From contig JWZX01003137.1 of assembly GCA_001275005.1 (NCBI GenBank), forward strand, positions 1 through 26,614: a stretch of DNA of 26,614 bases, in the 5' to 3' direction. Of this stretch, positions 16,839 through 25,464 are shown piece by piece (position 1 is the stretch's first letter; every line of letters begins with the position of its first letter). The stretch comes from Chrysochromulina tobinii. Lineage: Eukaryota > Haptophyta > Prymnesiales > Chrysochromulinaceae. Below the pieces are notes generated by a model. That model saw only the letters and a list, made by a program, of their open reading frames with translations. It did no database searches and had not been told where the DNA came from. A program made the position numbers and the translations under genes.

Positions 16839-17564
16839 TCAATGTTTAGCCAGGATGCATGGATCAGCGCGCGTCAAATTGATCAGCTCGCGGAACGCTT
16901 TCTCTAGAGCTGCGAACGCCTCGTGCGCTCCCTCGAGGTGGCATTTGTCCGGGTGAACGAGAGGTGCGAGCGCGAGGAACCGCTTCCGCAGCAACGTGCG
17001 CGGCGGCGTGCCTGCACACGGCTCGAGCCCGAGGCAGCGCCAACGATGGTCGGGATCGCCCTGTCTCCCGAGAATACGCACAATGTGCTCGGCTGCCGAC
17101 AGCGCGTCAGCGGGCTCGAAGCGCAAGCTGCTCGAGGGGCTCGATGAGGGGCTCGAGCAGCGCTGTGCGCCCCCCATGGCCTCGCGGTCCTCGTTTTCGC
17201 GCAAGAATTCGACCAGCGGTCGGATCTTGTCCTCGATTGTCGTCCGGGCCCCGGAGCTGCGCTGGCGCTTCGGCATTGGTGGAGCCACCTCGGTTGCGGG
17301 CGGAAGCGCAGCTGGTGCGCGCGCGGTCACGTGCGCATCGAGCTGCGCGAGGGCCGCCAGCGCCGAGGTCGGCACGGGGTGATCGTGTTCCCAGCGAGGC
17401 CCCGTGCTCTTCGTCTGCTCAAATGTGCTAGCGCGGCGTACCGTGATGCTCACGGGTGCTAGATCGCCGAGCACTCTCGCCCTGGCTGTGTCATGGGCCT
17501 GCCTCTCCGCCGCTGCGCGCTGACGCTCCACAGCCGCGTGCCGAGCCTCCGCAAGCACGTGCAT
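16839..17564 (-). CDS. J-domain (DnaJ-like) protein
   Basis: 241 residues. The C-terminal ~174-230 is a J domain: WRCLGL, then LLRKRFLALAPLVHPDK with the invariant His-Pro-Asp at 204-206, then an AFAALEKAFREL helix. J domains stimulate the ATPase of Hsp70 partners through this tripeptide. The N-terminal half is Ala/Arg-rich and probably disordered. PMPKRQR (97-103) followed by a basic stretch is a candidate nuclear localisation signal, and a serine run lies at 137-146. A J domain at the C-terminus without Gly/Phe or zinc regions makes it a class C (type III) protein. The LVHPDK context recalls nuclear DNAJC8-like and DNAJC14-like proteins, but I cannot choose. The start is firm within this exon, because an in-frame TAA (17568-17570) lies two codons upstream. 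It diverges from the coiled-coil gene to its right. Confidence 0.8.
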   Translation of the reverse strand: MHVLAEARHAAVERQRAAAERQAHDTARARVLGDLAPVSITVRRASTFEQTKSTGPRWEHDHPVPTSALAALAQLDAHVTARAPAALPPATEVAPPMPKRQRSSGARTTIEDKIRPLVEFLRENEDREAMGGAQRCSSPSSSPSSSLRFEPADALSAAEHIVRILGRQGDPDHRWRCLGLEPCAGTPPRTLLRKRFLALAPLVHPDKCHLEGAHEAFAALEKAFRELINLTRADPCILAKH

Positions 17565-17844
17565 TCTTTATGGCGCCCAGGGGTCCCGGGAGAAAGTACT
17601 TCATCGATTTCGACATCGGTTGTGAATCGCTGCAGACGGCAGATGGGCCATTCGCTATTCACATGCACACACCAAATCGGAGCGCCGCGCTGGGCTACTT
17701 TTCGAACTTTTCCCTCATGCAGTCCACCTCGCCCCCACTCCCAGTCCCGTAGCGGGGCTCTCCGTGTCAACCACGCCGACGAACAAGTTCAGCACGAAGG
17801 CGGCAAGAGCCGTCAATCTTCTCCACCCGTCCCCTTCTGCTGCT
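17565..17844. promoter_or_regulatory. Divergent intergenic region, probable shared promoter
   Basis: This 280-bp interval lies between the start of the J-domain gene (minus) and the first ATG of the coiled-coil gene (plus), so both 5' UTRs and promoters should be here unless upstream exons exist. No TATA box stands out. The coiled-coil frame stays open back to a stop at 17623-17625 without an ATG. The function is inferred from layout alone. Confidence 0.45.
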
Positions 17845-20448
17845 ATGAACAAGGCTGTTCTGTCTAATGTCGGCCCATATCTCGACGACATGCCAGGCGA
17901 AGACTGGCCTGATGAACAGCAACCACCTGATGAGGAGGAGATTCCCATGCAGTCTTATGATACGACTGCGATCAAGCTAGCCAAGGCAACCCGTACACTT
18001 ACCGATGTTGTCGAAGAGCCTGCTGCGACCTCTCGCGAGAACTTACTCACCCAGCAGCTTGCGCTTGAGCAGCGTCAATTCGAGCGGCTGAAGCACGACT
18101 TCACTTACAATCTTTCGCTACTCCGCGAGCGTGACGCGGAGCTTGAGCGGTACGACGTGGAGACGGCGGCATTGCGGTCCGAGCTCGAGGTTCGCGGCCA
18201 AGCTCTTGCTGCCGCGCGCCGCGAGCTCGGTGAGCGCGACGCGCAGCTAGCCGAGGAGAAGCGCAAGCTCCAGGCGAGGCGTGTCGAGGTGCAGACGTGC
18301 GAGAAGCGCATACGAGAGCTCAGTGATGCTGTCGAGCGGCGAGAGGCTGATGCGAAGCGGATCGACGCTGACCTCGAGGTCGCACGCAAGCAACGGCAGG
18401 AGGCGCTCGCTGCAGCGTCTCGAAACAAGGCTGCTGCGGACGAGCAGCGGCAGGACGCGACGAGCGTACGGACCGAGGTGCAGCTGCGCCTGCAGCAGAT
18501 GCAGCAAGAGCGGGACGAGATGGAGACGAGCCATCAGAACGTGCTCGCCGAGGAGCGCGCGCAGCGCGCCGCCGAGGTCAAGGCCTTGCGTGCCGAGGCT
18601 CGCCGGGACGCGTCGGCCTTGCAGGAGCAGATCGACAAGCTGCAGGTCGAGCTGGGCGAAGCGAACAGGCAGCGAGAGGCAGCTCACGATGAGGTGCGCG
18701 GCATGAGGGAGGCGCTCACGAGCGACCAGGCGCGTCGCGAGCGGCTGCGCGACGACGCCAAGCGCGCGGCGAGTGCGCTGAGCGAGAGCCAGGCCGAGGT
18801 GCTGCGCCTCGTCAAGCGCAACGAGCAGATTGAGCTTGCGGCGAGGCATGCGCACATGGAGCACAAGGCGCAGCTCGAGGCACTATCTGAGGAGCGCACG
18901 CGCGAGGCGCAGGCGGCGCAGCGCACGTTCGACGAGCGCGTGTCGGCCCTCCACAGGCTACGTGAGGAAGAGGTGCTCGCCGAGCGTCGCGCCGGGCACG
19001 CGCGCGCTGCCGAGCTTGACGAGGCGCTCGGGAAGGTGAACGCACGCATCCAGGGGCACGCGGCTGACCTCGCGGCGGCTGAGGAGCGCGGGCGTAACCA
19101 CGCCGTGCGCGCCGAGCAGCTGCTGGCCCAGAAGCAGACCCTGTTACGGGAGGTGAGCTCGCTCAAAGCCGATGCGGTCTCGAGCCGCGAGCGAGCGGAC
19201 GTGCTCCAGAAGATGCTCACGCAGCGCACCGAATACATCCGCAAGCTGCAGCTCGCCGCAGCACGGCGCGAGGAGCAGCTGACTCAGCATTTCATGGAGG
19301 CGCAGAAGCGCTCGCTAGAGGCCGTCCAGGAGCAGCTCGAGGCGCAGACTGGACGCTCCCAGGACCTCGCGCGCCAGCTAGAAGAGCTCGGGCAGATGTA
19401 CGAGGTCTCGGAGCGGCAGCGCCACCAATGGGCGGCCGCTCTCCAAGGCACGGCGGCAGGCGTAACGCCGGCACTGCCCGCACCGCGGCTGCCTGAGCGC
19501 AGTAGCAGTGCCGCTGGGACGTCCCAGCGGATTGCGGAAGTGGCTACCGCCCTCGAAGATGCCGTCTGCCGCTTAAGCTGCCAAACGTCGGCAAGGGCCT
19601 CGCCGACGCCGCTGCCGCTTATCACGAGTGAGGCGGACGCGCGCGCAGCCCTGGCGACCAGCCGAGCGGAGGAAGCAGAGGCGGCCGCCGCGGCGGCGCA
19701 GCAGGCGGCCATGGCGGCCGAGGCGGCGGCCGAGGCGCGCGCTGTGGAAGCGGAGCGGCGCGCGTCTGAGGCAGAGCAGCGTGCACGCGAGGCAGCAGTC
19801 GCGGCCGCGGAGCAGCGTGCGCGAGAAGCAATCATGGTGACGATGGAACCTTATCCGCTCCACCCCATTTCAATCGATCCCACCACTGCAGAGCCCCATC
19901 CGCTCCACCCCATCGTGGCGGCTGTACCCTTCGACGCGTACCCTAACCTCTCGGCGTCGCTCGACTCGCCAGATGAGGCGTCACCCGACCTCGCGTCGAT
20001 CCTACAAGCGCAAGAATCTGCCTTCCACGAATCTGCCGTCCATACCGGTCTGCCCGAGGCTCCGCGCATAGTCGCGCCAGTCCTCGAGGCCTTTCCGCAG
20101 TCAGCGTTTACCCAATCGCCCTTTGCGCAGCCGCCACCGGCCACCTTCCCACAGTCAACCTTTGCGCCGCCCCCGCCCCCGCCGCCGAGCACGTTCCCGC
20201 ACTCACCCTTTGGCGCTGGCCCACCCGGACAGACAGAGGGTGGACCACTTGACAAGTTTCTTGCCGAGGGGCTTGCGGCGAAGGAGGGCCTTGAGTCGCC
20301 GTCCGCTCCCGAGCCCGCACGAGCAGCTAAGACGCCACTCACTGCTGTGCCCGGCAAACCAAGCGCACCGATCTTCTTCACTGCACCGCCCCCACGCAAG
20401 CAAAAGTCTCCCACGGCCGTCCCCAAGATGCCGAGCCTCAATATTTGA
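17845..20448 (+). CDS. Long coiled-coil protein, CCDC57-like N-terminal motif
   Basis: 867 residues from the first in-frame ATG. After an acidic N-terminus, residues ~68-532 are an almost unbroken heptad-rich coiled coil (Glu, Arg, Ala, Gln, Leu), and ~603-663 a second Ala/Glu/Arg-rich helix. The tail is proline-rich with repeated FPQSxF-type elements and a PPPPPPP run, then a basic end. The motif FERLKHDFTYNLSLLRERDAELERYD (77-102, split here by residues 89/90) recalls the conserved start of CCDC57, a centriole/cilium coiled-coil protein, as I remember that family. If right, it would act at the basal body or flagellum of a flagellate cell. Coiled coils give misleading similarity, so only the structural description is firm. 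PLHPI occurs twice about 20 residues apart (near 19855 and 19900). Confidence 0.75.
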   Translation: MNKAVLSNVGPYLDDMPGEDWPDEQQPPDEEEIPMQSYDTTAIKLAKATRTLTDVVEEPAATSRENLLTQQLALEQRQFERLKHDFTYNLSLLRERDAELERYDVETAALRSELEVRGQALAAARRELGERDAQLAEEKRKLQARRVEVQTCEKRIRELSDAVERREADAKRIDADLEVARKQRQEALAAASRNKAAADEQRQDATSVRTEVQLRLQQMQQERDEMETSHQNVLAEERAQRAAEVKALRAEARRDASALQEQIDKLQVELGEANRQREAAHDEVRGMREALTSDQARRERLRDDAKRAASALSESQAEVLRLVKRNEQIELAARHAHMEHKAQLEALSEERTREAQAAQRTFDERVSALHRLREEEVLAERRAGHARAAELDEALGKVNARIQGHAADLAAAEERGRNHAVRAEQLLAQKQTLLREVSSLKADAVSSRERADVLQKMLTQRTEYIRKLQLAAARREEQLTQHFMEAQKRSLEAVQEQLEAQTGRSQDLARQLEELGQMYEVSERQRHQWAAALQGTAAGVTPALPAPRLPERSSSAAGTSQRIAEVATALEDAVCRLSCQTSARASPTPLPLITSEADARAALATSRAEEAEAAAAAAQQAAMAAEAAAEARAVEAERRASEAEQRAREAAVAAAEQRAREAIMVTMEPYPLHPISIDPTTAEPHPLHPIVAAVPFDAYPNLSASLDSPDEASPDLASILQAQESAFHESAVHTGLPEAPRIVAPVLEAFPQSAFTQSPFAQPPPATFPQSTFAPPPPPPPSTFPHSPFGAGPPGQTEGGPLDKFLAEGLAAKEGLESPSAPEPARAAKTPLTAVPGKPSAPIFFTAPPPRKQKSPTAVPKMPSLNI

Positions 20449-20596
20449 TAAGAGCCTGCCCCCTGCGCATTCGGCGTGTATCTCCGTCCGAGAAGCCGGA
20501 TTGCCGGTTATTTGCCATCACAACACACTACGTATAGTCCAGTACAAACAACGCAAAGCCGCGGAGGCAAGCGTCTAGCTCAAATTACCTGAGTAA

Positions 20597-21577
20597 TTAA
20601 TCGACACGGCACGCCTCGAGCAGGAGGATGATCCCATTGTACGCCGAGTGCGTCCCGATCGGCAGCAGGAGTGAACTCCTACCCTCACGCGTGTAGAGGA
20701 AGCCGAGCCATGAACCCAGAGCGAAGAGCTGGACGAGGCCACCGCCATCGCCTCCCCGGAGCAAAGCGTTGCCATTTATGGCGTCTATGTGCCACACGGT
20801 AAAGAGCAGCGAAGCGAATGCGATCGCAGCGGCGTCGTTGACGCCGTTGCGGCGGAGCGCAGCCAGCAGCCAGCCGCGAAAGATGAGCTCCTCCTGAATG
20901 GGCGCGCCGACCAGCAAATCGAGGGCGCGGCCCGCCTCAAGTGGCCTAGGAGCTGGCAGCCACGCCAGATCCGCCATCGAGGACAGAGTCGCACCATGCT
21001 CACTTGCGAGTGCTCCGATGGCCATTGAGGAGAACAAGGAGGCGGTCGAAAAGGCCAAGGCGGCGATGACTGGCTTCTCAAGCAAGAGATTCGCGCGCAG
21101 CGGCGGCGGCGTGGGCGCGGCCGAGGGGTTGGCAGATGGCAGCACACGCCACTCGTCCAATGATAGCCCGCCGGGTGCCGCCTGCTGCAGTGCAACAAAA
21201 GCAGAAATACTGATGAGGCGAGCGATGGCAAAGGCCCATCTGTCTCCTGCGTCCACTGGGCTGAAGCCGCAGAGTTGCGCCGATGACCAGACGATCGTAT
21301 GCAGGAGGAAAAAAAGGCCCGCGTTCACGACCGTGTCCGTGGTGGTCCATGGACGCTCACGGTCAGTTGCTGGACTGGGCACCGCTTCAATAGGGCGAGA
21401 TTGGAGGGGAGCTGTCGTCGGCTCGGGGGGGACGCCTGTGCCTCCGTCGACGGCCAGCCGTACTCTGGATGCCCTGCTCGCGGGCAATTTATGAGGCGGC
21501 AGCAATAGACACGCGAGCGCTGTGACCAACTGGAGCGCCATCATTTGGCGATGCGTGTGAATTACATGTATAAACAT
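20597..21577 (-). CDS. CPBP-family (CAAX-protease-like) intramembrane metalloprotease, likely plastid or ER targeted
   Basis: 326 residues. The C-terminal half carries the three signatures of the CPBP/Abi/Rce1-like family: EELIFRG (Glu229, Glu230, Arg234), FTVWH (His263) and HSAYN (His310, Asn314). The glutamates and histidines are the catalytic/metal set in this family. Several hydrophobic segments (~84-103, 118-132, 169-190, 248-262, 280-295, 304-321) fit a polytopic membrane enzyme. The N-terminus has a hydrophobic core, LQLVTALACLLLP, after Met12/Met13, which may be the real start (21544 or 21541). Then comes a Ser/Ala/Arg/Pro-rich stretch, as in a signal peptide followed by a plastid transit peptide. 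CPBP proteins occur in chloroplasts as well as in ER CAAX processing; the targeting favours the former. It is convergent with the coiled-coil gene (148 bp apart). Confidence 0.85.
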   Translation of the reverse strand: MFIHVIHTHRQMMALQLVTALACLLLPPHKLPASRASRVRLAVDGGTGVPPEPTTAPLQSRPIEAVPSPATDRERPWTTTDTVVNAGLFFLLHTIVWSSAQLCGFSPVDAGDRWAFAIARLISISAFVALQQAAPGGLSLDEWRVLPSANPSAAPTPPPLRANLLLEKPVIAALAFSTASLFSSMAIGALASEHGATLSSMADLAWLPAPRPLEAGRALDLLVGAPIQEELIFRGWLLAALRRNGVNDAAAIAFASLLFTVWHIDAINGNALLRGGDGGGLVQLFALGSWLGFLYTREGRSSLLLPIGTHSAYNGIILLLEACRVD

Positions 21578-21792
21578 GGGCTGTGAACGTTAACACGACA
21601 GAGTTTGAAAAGATTGTAGCGTGTAAGGGGGGGGAGCCGGGATCACTTACCGGTTCAATAACACTCTGGGGGACAGCCGGAACACACACTTATTGGCACA
21701 ATTCAGACACGCACTATTTAGCCGCAAATGTATACATGAGGGTCCCCAAGGCTCCCTTTGCCTTGCTGACAGTACTACAGTACCGGGTACGG

Positions 21793-23805
21793 CTAGTACA
21801 TCGCCACCTCCTCGTGTGGGAACCACTCACCGTGGAAATCGGCCGGCATGACGACGGGCGAGTACGCCGTCGCCATGGTTTGCATCGTCGTCGCGTTGAG
21901 GACGAGTAGGTACGACTTGCCGCGCTTGCCGTCGAGCATGACACTCAGAACGACGCCATCGTCCTCCGACGTTGCGCCTACCCTTGGCACGAAGATTGGC
22001 TCGCTTGGGTAGTGCGAAGCGCGGTACCATGAAAGGCATGGTGCATCGATGGGCAGGTGGGAGTCGGCCCCAGGCGCGCTACATGTACTAGGATCGCCAA
22101 GGTCAACCTTCACGATGCCGCTCACGTGCGTCGGCGAGCTGTCGGGCGAGCCAATACCCCAGACGTACCGATATGGCAAGCCATGCTTCCGCTCGTTGAA
22201 TCGGGGCATCTCCATGTGCAGCACATCGGCGGTCGGGGGTGATTCAAGCCGCGTAGGCCATTCTTCCGCGGGCGTCGGGAGTCTCTTATCAGGCGAGAGC
22301 TCGTAAGGCACCCACGACGCCCACAGCGGCTCGTCAGGCTCATGGGCTCCGGAAGCGTTTGGGCTCAAAGATCTGGACTCGATTTGATGTTGAAGATCAA
22401 GTGTGTAGCGGCGTACAGTTGGTGCAAGCGTTTTGAGGATGGCACGCTCCTTCGAGCTGCGCATGACCTCGAGGTTGCCAAAGCCACGCGGGTTGGAGAG
22501 GAAGGAGCCATCTCGATAGGCGATTACGTCCATGTTCACCTCCAGACTTGCCTCATCCTCCCAAGCATTGATGTGGTGGTTCAAGAACATCGGGTCGATG
22601 CTGAAGGTGCGCAACGGCCCGGTGGTCGGGTCGGTCGACTCGATATCCATCACATAGACCGTCGTGTTCTGATGGCCACGCCAGCCGAGCGTCTGCACGC
22701 CCGCGAACGGCTCTTGCAGCACGAACAGCTTCGAGCCTATCAGGTGAGGCTCCACCCTCAGGGAGCAGAGGACGAGGATCACATAACGGCGGGTGACCTG
22801 GAAGCTGTGGATCATGGGCAGGCCGTTGCCCGCGAGTGGGATGCGCACCTGCCCGATGTACCGCCGCCTGGCCGTCAGCGGGGTCTCAACGTTGGCCTCG
22901 TCGTCGGTCGGCTGGACGGGCGCATCCCTGTACACCGAGATGACGGTCGCAGCAGGCAGGACAAGGATGGGGTCGAGGTCGATGCTGCCCGTCCAGCCTA
23001 TGGTGTCGGAGCCGTTGATGACGTGCAATCGGTGTGCTCCTGTCATAGTCTGCTCGGGCATTCGGCGAGGCGCCTCGAGTTCGACTCTCGTGTGGCCACG
23101 GCTCTCGAGTGTGTCGAGGTCGAATGCGTTCGACGGGATGCTCGAATCAGAGCACGCGTGAAAGGTGTTGCCAGTCCTACAGACGAAGATGTTCGTATTG
23201 TCGGTGGCGGAGTCCTCAAAGAGTGCCCGTACGCGTTGGCATGGCGTGTACGTGGGCTGCGAGGCCAGCATGGTGATGAGCGCAGGCTCCGTCCATTGCG
23301 GCGCCCAGCGTCGGGATGACGATGGGGCGGCAAGCTTCGTGCGGTTGAACAGATGGGATCGGAGCATGCGCGTCTGGAAGGTCACGCCTTCTTTGGCGAT
23401 GGTGTACTTCGTCAGCTTGGCCAACCCGTCGAGTTGATGCTTGAGCTGCTGACGCCCGACCTGGAACTGACCGGGGCCTAATCGGACGATGCTGCCTTTG
23501 AGCCAGGCTGGCAGGTCCCCGTGGACGTCGAGGTGAAGAGGCGCGGCGACTTCTGTCGGGTCACAGCTCCACCAAAGGTCGTAGCCTTCGGCAGACGCGT
23601 CAGTTTCGGTGCCCTCCGAAGGTTGCTGCTCAGTCTTGGCGCCATCAGAGGGGGACGGGCATTTGACCGCGCCGCGATGAACGTCGGTGAGAGGCAGAGG
23701 TCGAGGAGCGTTGTCGCGCCGGTCTTTCCCAAGTGTGCCAGGTCTTAATGGGATGTGCCAAGCGCTGGCTAGGATACTGCACAAGGTGACGACCTGGGCC
23801 CGCAT
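21793..23805 (-). CDS. Carotenoid cleavage oxygenase (RPE65/BCO-like), probable plastid protein
   Basis: 670 residues from the first ATG. The fold family is shown by LPAWLKGSIVRLGPG near the start of the catalytic domain and by four conserved histidine contexts expected to hold Fe(II): GAHRLH (His258), MIHSF (His333), NHHINAWED (His410/411) and ADFHGEWFP (His658). These enzymes split or isomerise carotenoid or retinoid double bonds with O2. VCRTGNTFHACSD and HHINAWED look closer to the animal BCO/RPE65 side than to plant CCD7/CCD8. The first residues, MRAQVVTLCSILASAW, read as a signal peptide with an Ala-Ser-Ala/Trp boundary, followed by a basic Pro-rich segment. This resembles the ASAFAP-type plastid pre-sequence of algae with complex plastids. 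The ~60-residue acidic linker before the domain is untypical. The substrate (beta-carotene, xanthophyll or apocarotenoid) cannot be told from sequence. Confidence 0.85.
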   Translation of the reverse strand: MRAQVVTLCSILASAWHIPLRPGTLGKDRRDNAPRPLPLTDVHRGAVKCPSPSDGAKTEQQPSEGTETDASAEGYDLWWSCDPTEVAAPLHLDVHGDLPAWLKGSIVRLGPGQFQVGRQQLKHQLDGLAKLTKYTIAKEGVTFQTRMLRSHLFNRTKLAAPSSSRRWAPQWTEPALITMLASQPTYTPCQRVRALFEDSATDNTNIFVCRTGNTFHACSDSSIPSNAFDLDTLESRGHTRVELEAPRRMPEQTMTGAHRLHVINGSDTIGWTGSIDLDPILVLPAATVISVYRDAPVQPTDDEANVETPLTARRRYIGQVRIPLAGNGLPMIHSFQVTRRYVILVLCSLRVEPHLIGSKLFVLQEPFAGVQTLGWRGHQNTTVYVMDIESTDPTTGPLRTFSIDPMFLNHHINAWEDEASLEVNMDVIAYRDGSFLSNPRGFGNLEVMRSSKERAILKTLAPTVRRYTLDLQHQIESRSLSPNASGAHEPDEPLWASWVPYELSPDKRLPTPAEEWPTRLESPPTADVLHMEMPRFNERKHGLPYRYVWGIGSPDSSPTHVSGIVKVDLGDPSTCSAPGADSHLPIDAPCLSWYRASHYPSEPIFVPRVGATSEDDGVVLSVMLDGKRGKSYLLVLNATTMQTMATAYSPVVMPADFHGEWFPHEEVAMY

Positions 23806-24127
23806 TGGACAGCTTCCGGCACAGAGCCATCGCGTGTGAGAGTCGGAGTTGCGAGTTGTGCGCGGACGGACGGGAAAAAGCGCATCTGAAATGGCATCTA
23901 CCGGTAAACCAAAAAAAGGGATCCAGTGTTCCACGAAAGAAATCGCGACAAAGATTTACAATTCATTGTACAGTACAAGAGCGAAGCAGGAGCGCCACGA
24001 ACCTGATAATACACATACCCGGTACAGCTAACCGAAGCTGAAACGCACAGGGGCGCGCGGGCACCATCGTGGCCGGCGGGTGGCACGCTCTCGACGTTAG
24101 ACACTCTACTGAAACGGGTGGACATTT
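23806..24127. other. Intergenic, 322 bp; 5' region of the carotenoid oxygenase gene
   Basis: It lies upstream of the carotenoid oxygenase start and downstream of the TPR gene's stop, both on the minus strand. The oxygenase frame remains open upstream to 23934 without another ATG, so this is probably 5' UTR and promoter. I see no RNA gene, mobile element or notable repeat here. Confidence 0.5.
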
Positions 24128-25198
24128 CTACAGTGCGAAGGAAGCGGGCTTCTCCGCGATCGCTGCCATACAGCGAGCATGCTCCTCGCGAATCTCCTTA
24201 GAGTTGGGCAGCAGAGTGGCCGCCCGAGTGAGATTCTTGCGCGCCGCGCCATACTGCTCCAGTGCCATGCATGCCTGGCCACGCCGGTACCAGGCCTTAC
24301 CAGCTTGCTCATCGAGAGCGATGGCGCGGTCGCAGGCCTCGATGGCGTCGTAAGGTCGCTCCTCCTTGAGGCGGCACATAGCAACATTGATCAGGCAAAC
24401 GAGCAGCAGCTCAGCCGCAGCGTGCTTATCACTCGTCTGCTCGTCGTCGGTGCCACCTTGCAGCCCGGCGTCTCCGCCCAGGGCGTCAATGGCCTCAAAG
24501 TACTTGGTTACGGCGCCTGCAACGTCCCCTTGCTTGAACAGATCTGTGCCGGCCGCCTTGGCTGACGTCGCTGCTGCCAAGCGCTCGGCAAGTGGCAACT
24601 TGGGCGCTGCCTGGCCCATGGATTTGAGCTGGCTCATCTGCTCTGCCAGCTGCGCTGGATTTGCACGCAAAACGTTCCGTTGCTTCGCCTCAAGGACCCA
24701 AGGAGCGTCCGAGGCAAGATCCCTCACCCGCAGGTCGTGTCTCACGAATCCATCTTGGTCGTCCCAAACCTTGGCGACGAATGCGTCGCCGCGCACCTCG
24801 GTCGGCATGCCGCACGCGGTGCAAACCGCACTCGCGCGCTCGTTGATGGGCGACTGCTTCGCCTGCCCCTTGTCGTCAACGTACATGTTCACGCCAAAAA
24901 ATCCCGATGCTGCGGTAGCGGGCAGAAGCTGCACAATGTCAACCGTCTGGCTCTGTGCCAGCATGCCGAGCATCGCTTCATCCGGCGCCTTCGTGCTCGC
25001 ATCGCTCTTGCTGAGCAGTTGCGTTCGCATGGAGTCAACTGCAGCCTGCCCAATCGGCGCAACCCGCGAGTAGTGCCCATTCAACGTCTTGGTGAGACAT
25101 CCGATGTTCTCCTCGAGCGTTGCAGGCACGGGCAGCTGCAGGTCGAGCATGGGCTCGCTCGAGTCGGCAGGGATGAGGACGTAGAAGATTGTCGCCAT
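24128..25198 (-). CDS. TPR co-chaperone-like protein with uncharacterised N-terminal zinc-ribbon-like domain
   Basis: 356 residues from the first in-frame ATG. Residues ~206-340 form three TPR motifs of the FKBP/Hop/CNS1 type, with GKAWYRRGQACMAL as the third helix pair. Residues of the Hsp90/Hsp70 C-terminal-peptide clamp can be placed: Lys214, Asn271, Lys301 and Arg305 are kept, but the first Asn (usually in Gly-Asn) is Thr218. The N-terminal ~1-195 I do not recognise. It begins ATIFYVLIPAD and includes ERASAVCTACG (Cys126, Cys129), a half zinc-knuckle without an obvious second pair, then a basic/aspartate-rich stretch with DLRVRDL. The TPR part suggests chaperone-dependent work in the cytosol. 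It shares its upstream interval with the RING-like gene. TTC-type or other TPR proteins are alternatives. Confidence 0.75.
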   Translation of the reverse strand: MATIFYVLIPADSSEPMLDLQLPVPATLEENIGCLTKTLNGHYSRVAPIGQAAVDSMRTQLLSKSDASTKAPDEAMLGMLAQSQTVDIVQLLPATAASGFFGVNMYVDDKGQAKQSPINERASAVCTACGMPTEVRGDAFVAKVWDDQDGFVRHDLRVRDLASDAPWVLEAKQRNVLRANPAQLAEQMSQLKSMGQAAPKLPLAERLAAATSAKAAGTDLFKQGDVAGAVTKYFEAIDALGGDAGLQGGTDDEQTSDKHAAAELLLVCLINVAMCRLKEERPYDAIEACDRAIALDEQAGKAWYRRGQACMALEQYGAARKNLTRAATLLPNSKEIREEHARCMAAIAEKPASFAL

Positions 25199-25464
25199 TG
25201 TGCGTTCACGCCGGCGCCGCGCGTGTGTGTCGCAAAACACGTCGCGACGTCTCGACGCGACGTCGCGAACGTGACCTGTGATGTGGAAGGCTTGTTTTTA
25301 CAATTGTGTTGATTCGACTAATGTTTAGAGTGCTACCGCCGGCTTCCCCACCCCCGTTTGTCGTTTCGTCGTTTCGGGGGTGTGTAGCCATGATGTGTAT
25401 GAGCTTAAGTTTTGGAGTCTAAGTTTTGAGCTCATTTCTCAGTCATTTGTGGCGTCCATCGACG
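25199..25464. promoter_or_regulatory. Divergent intergenic region with two 12-bp palindromes
   Basis: This 266-bp interval separates the TPR gene (minus) from the RING-like gene (plus). It contains ACGTCGCGACGT at 25239-25250 and CGCGACGTCGCG at 25256-25267, each a perfect palindrome with centres 17 bp apart. They lie about 40-70 bases upstream of the TPR start codon. GACGTC cores are typical binding sites of bZIP factors, so a cis-element is plausible, but GC-rich chance is not excluded. Confidence 0.45.

Noticed and set aside
22342-23319. A 325-codon plus-strand open frame.
   Set aside because: It is antisense to the carotenoid oxygenase, whose iron-ligand motifs are clear, and its translation has no domain signature.
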